In this document: positions 6,915 to 11,026 of the stretch, piece after piece
Layout of the letters: each line of letters begins with the position of its first letter
Position numbering within the stretch: the stretch's first letter is position 1
NCBI GenBank assembly: GCA_040386355.1
Contig: JAZKFP010000026.1
Coordinates: forward strand, 1-11,026
Source: JAZKFP01 sp040386355
GTDB lineage: Bacteria; Pseudomonadota; Gammaproteobacteria; Pseudomonadales; UBA6940
Direction of reading: 5' to 3'
DNA length: 11,026 nucleotides
Translations under genes and position numbers: made by a program
Notes under the pieces: model-generated
Told to the model about the DNA's origin: nothing
The model's database searches: none
Seen by the model: the letters and a program-made list of their open reading frames with translations, nothing else

Positions 6915-6940
6915 GTAGGGGCGAAACATCTTTCGCCCGT
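6915..6940 (+). repeat. REP-like palindrome, copy 2
   Basis: GGGCGAAA-CATC-TTTCGCCC is a perfect 8-bp stem with a four-base loop, preceded by GTAG, which is also present in copy 1. The pair could fold into one large cruciform or RNA stem spanning about 150 bp. Such units are often dispersed by RAYT transposases acting in trans. No transposase is in the window. Confidence 0.7.
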
Positions 6941-7086
6941 GTTGAACGCTGCCTATTTCTTATTGAATATTTAAAAATGAGCTAAAAGACTGTAAATATA
7001 GGATAAAAAAACACTACTCGAAATCATCTGCTGTCACAGATAAATTCCGCACAGGCTGGAATACAAGTAAAATAAATTACTCAAAG

Positions 7087-8400
7087 CTACATGTTATTTT
7101 TCTTTGCATCTTCTTCGTACTGTACTGCACGGTATCCTATATCGGTACGACAATATTTGTTGGTCCATTTGATACGCTCAATTGCTTGATAAACTTTTTG
7201 TTGAGCAAGTGCGACGGTTTTACCTAATGCGGTAACACATAAAACACGTCCACCATTCGCAATCACTTTATCGTTTTCAATTTTTGTTCCGCTATGAAAA
7301 ACCTGCACATCGGTTGTGAGTGGGGAAAAATTTTCTAAACCCTGTATAGCGTCGGTTTTAGGATAGTCGTCTGGATAGCCACGATTTGCTAACACAACTC
7401 CAACCGCAGTTTCGGTATGCCATTTTAAAGTAATATTTTTTAAACCTTTTGTAACGGCAGCCCAGCAGACTTCAAGAAAATCAGATTCCAATCGCATTAA
7501 AATAGGTTGTGTTTCTGGATCACCTAAACGGCAATTAAATTCTAGAACTTTAATATCGTCGCCATCAATCATAAGTCCGGCGTATAAAAATCCACGATAA
7601 TGAATACCATCTTTTTTTAAGCCGCGTAATGTCGGACGTATAATCGTTTCTAAAATATGTTTATGTAGTTCATCTGTTACCACGGGGGCAGGAGAATATG
7701 CACCCATGCCGCCGGTATTAGGGCCAGTATCACCGTCACCCAATGCTTTATGATCTTGTGACGATGCAAAACACACAAAATCTTCGCCATCGGCTAAGAC
7801 AATAAAACTCGCTTCTTCGCCTTTTAAAAATTCCTCAATAACAATTTGTTCGCCTGCATTTCCAAAACGTCGTTCTAATAAAATAGAATTAATCGTTGCC
7901 AATCCTTCCGCAACATTTTGAACAATAACGACGCCTTTGCCAGCGGCTAAACCATCGGCTTTGATCACTTGCGGATAGGGGCATTGTTCTAAATATTTAC
8001 GCGCGTTTGTAATTTGTGCTTGAGTAAATAGCTTGTAACCGGCGGTAGGAATTGAATGACGTTGCAGAAATTTTTTGGTAAAACTTTTAGAACCTTCAAG
8101 TTGCGCAGCAGCTTGTGTTGGTCCTAAACATAATAATCCGGCATTAACAAAAGTATCGACCACGCCTGCAACTAATGGTGCTTCAGGTCCAACAATGGTT
8201 AAATCGATTTCTTCTTCACGAGCAAATGCTAATAATTTTTCGATATTGGTTGAATCAATCGGAACATTAATAACGCGTGGATCGCGCGCTGTTCCCGCAT
8301 TACCCGGTGCAACATAAATTTTTTCTGCATGTTTTGATTGCGCCACTTTCCACGCTAACGCGTGTTCGCGGCCACCGCCACCTAAAATTAAAACATTCAT
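7087..8400 (-). CDS. purD: Phosphoribosylamine-glycine ligase (PurD)
   Basis: Cytoplasmic ATP-grasp enzyme joining glycine to phosphoribosylamine to make GAR, the second step of de novo purine synthesis. It is 437 aa, close to the usual 430. The N-terminal Rossmann-like motif LGGGGREHALAWK sits at residues 6-18. The ATP-grasp domain includes KADGLAAGKGVVIV (147-160), the DHKALGDGDTGPNTGGMGAYSP block (216-237) and the metal/phosphate motif EFNCRLGDPETQ (287-298). An in-frame TTG lies two codons upstream (8406), but ATG 8400 matches the family N-terminus (MNVLILG) and has a GAG six bases upstream, so I start there. It is last in fis-purH-purD, separated from purH by a 172-bp gap carrying a palindromic element. 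No good terminator follows. Confidence 0.97.
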   Translation of the reverse strand: MNVLILGGGGREHALAWKVAQSKHAEKIYVAPGNAGTARDPRVINVPIDSTNIEKLLAFAREEEIDLTIVGPEAPLVAGVVDTFVNAGLLCLGPTQAAAQLEGSKSFTKKFLQRHSIPTAGYKLFTQAQITNARKYLEQCPYPQVIKADGLAAGKGVVIVQNVAEGLATINSILLERRFGNAGEQIVIEEFLKGEEASFIVLADGEDFVCFASSQDHKALGDGDTGPNTGGMGAYSPAPVVTDELHKHILETIIRPTLRGLKKDGIHYRGFLYAGLMIDGDDIKVLEFNCRLGDPETQPILMRLESDFLEVCWAAVTKGLKNITLKWHTETAVGVVLANRGYPDDYPKTDAIQGLENFSPLTTDVQVFHSGTKIENDKVIANGGRVLCVTALGKTVALAQQKVYQAIERIKWTNKYCRTDIGYRAVQYEEDAKKNNM

Positions 8401-8457
8401 CTGCAACTCGTTAATTCAAAAAATTTAAATTTCAATTCAAGTAGAAAAATACCAAAC

Positions 8458-8562
8458 TTAGAATCGTTTTCCAGTAGGCGCTTGCGAAATAAGCCCGCGC
8501 AGCATACTGAAAAGTATGTGAGCAGGCGAATGAGGAAGCAACAACCTGGAAAACGATTCTGA
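8458..8562. repeat. ~103-bp palindromic element in the purH-purD gap
   Basis: Perfect 15-bp terminal inverted repeats (AGAATCGTTTTCCAG at 8460-8474, its complement at 8546-8560) enclose a region that partly pairs. At its apex is the hairpin CATACT-GAAA-AGTATG (8503-8518) with a stable GNRA-type loop. The whole unit could fold as one long imperfect stem. It lies ten bases after the purH stop codon and inside the probable purH-purD transcript. It looks like a MITE or REP-type insertion. A role in terminating, attenuating or protecting the purH message is possible but unproven. Confidence 0.75.
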
Positions 8563-8572
8563 GGCAGGTATA

Positions 8573-10210
8573 TCAATGTTTGAAATGGCGAATTCCGGTA
8601 AACACCATCGCAATTCCTGCTTCATTTGCTGCTTGAATAACTTCGTTATCTCGAATAGAGCCACCCGGCTGAATAATTGCTGAAATACCTTGTTTTGCTG
8701 CCCAATCTACCGTGTCACGAAACGGAAAAAAAGCGTCCGATGCCATAACAGCGTTTTTGATTGGTAATTTAAATTCCGCAGCTTTTTGAATGGCAATGCG
8801 AGCGCTATCAATGCGGCTCATTTGGCCTGCGCCGATTCCTAAGGTTGCGCCTTCACGAGCATAGACAATCGCATTCGATTTCACATGTTTTGCAACGCGC
8901 CATGCAAATAATAAATCCTGCATTAGATGTTCAGAAGGTTGATGCGAAGTCACAATCTGTAGAGTGCAATCATTAATTTTTGCACAATCACGTTGTTGTA
9001 ATAAAAAACCACCATTCAGAGTTTTTAACTCAAAAGTATTTTGGTGTTGTTTTGGATAAGCAACGATTCGAACATTAGGTTTAGATTTAAAAACGCTAAC
9101 GGCTTCTGCGCTAAAAGCAGGCGCAACAACAACTTCTAAAAATTGTCGCTGCACAATATCATTTGCGACATCGGCATCCACTTCATAATTAAATCCGATA
9201 ATTCCACCAAAAGCAGAGGTAGGATCAGTTGCAAACGCACGTTGGTACGCTGCTAATAAAGTATCTGCTGTAGCAACGCCACATGGATTTGCATGTTTCA
9301 CAATGACACAGCTTGGTAATTCAAAATCTTCTAAACAATCCACTGCGGCTTGTGCGTCGACTAAATTATTGTATGAAAGTGTTTTACCTTGAATAAATGT
9401 ACCGTGAATTACGCCTTCTTCAGCAAGCATCATTGAATTTGGATTGGTTTGTACGCATCGATAAGTTGCGCCGCCTTGATGAGGATTTTCTCCGTAACGT
9501 AAAATTTGAATGCGCTCTAATTCCAACTGAAATTTTTGTGGAAATAGTTTTTCCACATCAGAAATAGAGTCATTAGATTTATTTTCAACAGTATATTTGT
9601 CCGAAGAATCTTTAACCAAAAAATTTTGTTGTTGAAAATAATTTTGAATTAAATGATCGTAACTCGCAGTATGCGCAAATGCTTTGGCAGCAAGTTGTTG
9701 CCGAAAATTTAAAGGAATTTCATTTGAATTATTTTTTAATGCATCAATAACTTTCGAATAATCGTTGTGATCAACCACGACGGTGACACGTGCATGGTTT
9801 TTAGCCGCTGCGCGAATCATGCATGGTCCACCAATGTCAATATTTTCAATGCATTCCGAAAAATCAGCACCGCTTTCAACGGTTGCTGCGAAGGGATATA
9901 AATTCACAACCACAACGTCAATGCGTGGAATATTAAATTCTTGCATTAATCCAGAATCCTGCGGTATTCGCCCTAAAATACCGCCATGGATTTTTGGCTG
10001 TAATGTTTTAACGCGCCCATCCATTATTTCTGGAAATTCAGTGAGCTCACTGACTTCAAGTGCATTTACGCCAGCTTGTTTTAATTTTTGGTAGGTGCCG
10101 CCTGTTGAAATAATACGAAAACCTAGTTGCTGTAATTGTTGCGCTAAATTTTCAATACCATTTTTTTCGGAAACGCTGAGTAAAGCATAACGTGGAGCAA
10201 CTTCTGTCAT
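8573..10210 (-). CDS. purH: Bifunctional AICAR transformylase/IMP cyclohydrolase (PurH)
   Basis: Carries out the last two steps of de novo IMP synthesis in the cytoplasm: formylation of AICAR with 10-formyl-THF, then ring closure. It is 545 aa versus about 529 in E. coli. The N-terminal MGS-like cyclohydrolase domain shows LLSVSEKNG (10-18), STGGT (35-39), DGRVKTLQPKIHGGIL (64-79) and NIDIGGP (123-129). The transformylase domain shows RYGENPHQ (238-245), the catalytic Lys305-His306 motif KHANPCG, GIGAGQMSR (458-466) and SDAFFPF (491-497). The extra length is mainly a polar linker at about 200-222 between the domains. ATG 10210 has AGGA nine bases upstream. It lies 118 bp downstream of fis on the same strand and upstream of purD. 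No PurR-type operator was seen. Confidence 0.97.
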   Translation of the reverse strand: MTEVAPRYALLSVSEKNGIENLAQQLQQLGFRIISTGGTYQKLKQAGVNALEVSELTEFPEIMDGRVKTLQPKIHGGILGRIPQDSGLMQEFNIPRIDVVVVNLYPFAATVESGADFSECIENIDIGGPCMIRAAAKNHARVTVVVDHNDYSKVIDALKNNSNEIPLNFRQQLAAKAFAHTASYDHLIQNYFQQQNFLVKDSSDKYTVENKSNDSISDVEKLFPQKFQLELERIQILRYGENPHQGGATYRCVQTNPNSMMLAEEGVIHGTFIQGKTLSYNNLVDAQAAVDCLEDFELPSCVIVKHANPCGVATADTLLAAYQRAFATDPTSAFGGIIGFNYEVDADVANDIVQRQFLEVVVAPAFSAEAVSVFKSKPNVRIVAYPKQHQNTFELKTLNGGFLLQQRDCAKINDCTLQIVTSHQPSEHLMQDLLFAWRVAKHVKSNAIVYAREGATLGIGAGQMSRIDSARIAIQKAAEFKLPIKNAVMASDAFFPFRDTVDWAAKQGISAIIQPGGSIRDNEVIQAANEAGIAMVFTGIRHFKH

Positions 10211-10328
10211 GACTAAAAATCCTGAAGGCCTTAAAGGCAGAAAGCAAAAAAGTTGAGCATGTAAAACACAAAATTAAAAAAGGTAAAAATAAATACTCAG
10301 GCTAGATCGCCTTGAAACTTAACTGCTT

Positions 10329-10688
10329 TTAAGCTAAATCGTATTGCTTTAACTTTTTACGTAAAGTGCCGCGATTTAATCCTAAAATTTCCGCAGCTTT
10401 GGTTTGATTGCCTTGTACATATTCCAGCACGGAACGTAGTAAAGGCGGCTCAATTTCGCACAAAACCATATTGTACACATCACAGGCTTCGTAGCCATCT
10501 AAATCCTGAAAATAAGTACTCATGGTTTGGTATACCGCTTCACGTAATGTACAAGTTTCAGCAGCGGTAGCCTGACCTGCTTGATTTAATGATTTTTCTT
10601 TACAGAATGATTGTTCGCTGCAATTTACTTCAACCAACTCTTCTTTCACCTCAGCGGCAAATACAAGGGATTCTTGGTGAATAGTCAT
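10329..10688 (-). CDS. fis: DNA-binding protein Fis
   Basis: Homodimeric nucleoid-associated protein that bends DNA and coordinates growth-phase transcription, rRNA synthesis and site-specific recombination. The C-terminal part, LLRSVLEYVQGNQTKAAEILGLNRGTLRKKLKQYDLA (residues 83-119), is the near-invariant Fis helix-turn-helix, including the GN(Q)TKAA and NRGTLRKKL motifs. At 119 aa it is about 20 longer than E. coli Fis (98 aa). The extra residues are an acidic N-terminal arm (EVKEELVEVNCSE) with cysteines at 23, 29 and 46. The start at 10688 is well supported by AGGGAG eight bases upstream. It leads the fis-purH-purD cluster. In many gammaproteobacteria dusB precedes fis. Here a MITE-like element occupies the upstream region, so promoter context is altered. 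Confidence 0.95.
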   Translation of the reverse strand: MTIHQESLVFAAEVKEELVEVNCSEQSFCKEKSLNQAGQATAAETCTLREAVYQTMSTYFQDLDGYEACDVYNMVLCEIEPPLLRSVLEYVQGNQTKAAEILGLNRGTLRKKLKQYDLA

Positions 10689-10711
10689 GCTTAAAGCTCC
10701 CTAAAAAATCC

Positions 10712-10740
10712 ATCGAATGAAAATATTTTGAAATCGAATG
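10712..10740. promoter_or_regulatory. Direct repeats flanking an A/T palindrome upstream of fis
   Basis: ATCGAATG occurs at 10712-10719 and again at 10733-10740, exactly 21 bp apart (two helical turns). Between them lies the palindrome AAAATATTTT (10720-10729). The position, 25-50 bp upstream of the fis ATG, suits an operator or autoregulatory Fis site. The core is A/T-rich as Fis prefers, but I do not see a perfect Fis consensus. The repeats are visible. The function is inference. Confidence 0.35.
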
Positions 10741-10748
10741 TGCAATAA

Positions 10749-10768
10749 ACCGTTTTTTTTTAAACGGT
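10749..10768. other. Short A/T-loop hairpin next to the MITE-like element
   Basis: ACCGTTT (10749-10755) and AAACGGT (10762-10768) form a 7-bp stem around a T6 loop. On the minus strand it is followed by TTTATTG, so it could be a weak terminator for a gene entering from beyond the window's right edge. It could equally be a flank scar of the adjacent element, whose first base it shares. Confidence 0.35.
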
Positions 10769-10962
10769 ATACCCGTAGCGTATGATTTTTAGGTGTTCTT
10801 CAAGAGCTTTTTTTCCGCTTGCTGTGTTGTCTGCTCGAACACGTCACAGTGTTCTCGCTGCGTAAAGCTTTGGCTACGCAGCGTCAAGACGCCGTGCAAT
10901 CAAAAAAAAATCTTCATGCTTTACCGCTACGCTTAACCTAAAAATCATACGCTACGGGTATA
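10768..10962. mobile_element. MITE-like element with 27-bp perfect terminal inverted repeats
   Basis: The ends at 10768-10794 and 10936-10962 are exact inverted repeats of 27 bp, beginning TATACCCGTAGCG. The outermost TATA is self-complementary, so it could be or contain a TA target duplication, as made by IS630/Tc1-type transposases. The true TIR would then start at CCCGTAGCG. The 141-bp interior has no ORF but holds two hairpins: GAACAC/GTGTTC (10837-10854) and CGCTGCGTA/TACGCAGCG (10856-10883). Length, structure and lack of coding capacity fit a non-autonomous element. It sits about 80 bp upstream of the fis start codon. Confidence 0.75.
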
Positions 10963-11026
10963 TTGTGATCGATTGAATGAAAAAGAATGTTGAGTTCCCT
11001 TATTTGAGTTTTTGCGTCTTCGATAC

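Larger units (their letters stand above)
6534..7086. other. 550-bp gene-free region between the orphan gene and purD
   Basis: AT-rich DNA between two minus-strand genes. It must hold the promoter of the orphan gene and any purD terminator. The only clear structure is the inverted pair of REP-like palindromes (6793-6818 and 6915-6940). Near the purD end, weak stems (ATTCC/GGAAT at 7044-7062 and ATCTG/CAGAT near 7025-7042) are followed on the minus strand, after a gap, by a T7 run. They do not form a canonical terminator. No small ORF with a ribosome binding site was found. Confidence 0.6.

Noticed and set aside
8075..8317. 80-codon plus-strand ORF
   Set aside because: Antisense shadow of the purD N-terminal region.
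8401..8406. TTG start two codons upstream of the purD ATG
   Set aside because: Adds only Met-Gln. The ATG at 8400 fits the family N-terminus and is the stronger start codon.
8458..8664. 68-codon minus-strand ORF overlapping the purH 3' end
   Set aside because: Frame-shifted relative to purH and its tail is translated palindrome. Unlikely to be a gene.
9783..10094. 103-codon plus-strand ORF
   Set aside because: Antisense shadow of the purH cyclohydrolase domain.
10977..11026. ATG opening a plus-strand frame (MKKNVEFPYLS...) that runs off the window
   Set aside because: Only 16 codons visible and no ribosome binding site. Cannot be supported without more sequence.
11000..11026. Possible last eight codons of a minus-strand gene (ending TAA) before fis, such as dusB
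   Set aside because: Too short to recognise. dusB is only an expectation from gene order elsewhere.
1..11026. tRNA, rRNA, CRISPR array or riboswitch
   Set aside because: No cloverleaf arms, rRNA-like sequence, regularly spaced repeat-spacer units or recognisable riboswitch core were seen on either strand by eye.

Overview
The window looks like chromosome from a low-GC gammaproteobacterium. CysE, the P-II protein, PurH and Fis read like close relatives of the Enterobacteria/Pseudomonas versions, and the order fis-purH-purD is a familiar gammaproteobacterial one. One orphan gene (5442-6533) has eukaryote-like architecture. Together with the AT-rich base composition, this makes a host-associated lineage such as the Legionellales (Legionella/Coxiella/Berkiella relatives) my best guess. 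That placement is inference, not proof.

Layout. 1-89: a short palindromic repeat at the window edge. 90-2747 (minus strand): cysE (first step of cysteine synthesis), then lnt (last step of lipoprotein maturation). 2748-3397: a 650-bp gene-free region with two NtrC-like sites three helical turns apart and a sigma-54-type -24/-12 promoter pointing at glnK. 3398-5322 (plus strand): glnK-amtB, the P-II signal protein and the ammonium channel it gates. 5371-5412: a perfect 15-bp stem that can terminate transcription from both sides. 5442-6533 (minus strand): an orphan 363-aa protein. 6534-7086: a 550-bp gene-free stretch with two inverted copies of a REP-like palindrome. 7087-10688 (minus strand): fis-purH-purD, with a ~103-bp palindromic element in the purH-purD gap. 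10768-10962: a MITE-like element with perfect 27-bp terminal inverted repeats just upstream of fis.

How the genes work together. glnK-amtB is a nitrogen-limitation module, and its upstream DNA has the architecture expected for NtrC/sigma-54 control. purH and purD are de novo purine enzymes co-transcribed with the growth-rate regulator Fis. lnt and cysE are housekeeping genes.

The most unusual locus is 5442-6533. Its central part (about residues 99-225) reads like two degenerate Myb/SANT repeats. The N-terminal part is basic and Ser/Thr-rich with clusters resembling nuclear-localisation signals. Near the C-terminus is an acidic-hydrophobic stretch resembling eukaryotic acidic activation domains. 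If real, this layout would suit a secreted protein acting on host chromatin or transcription. No homology search could be run.
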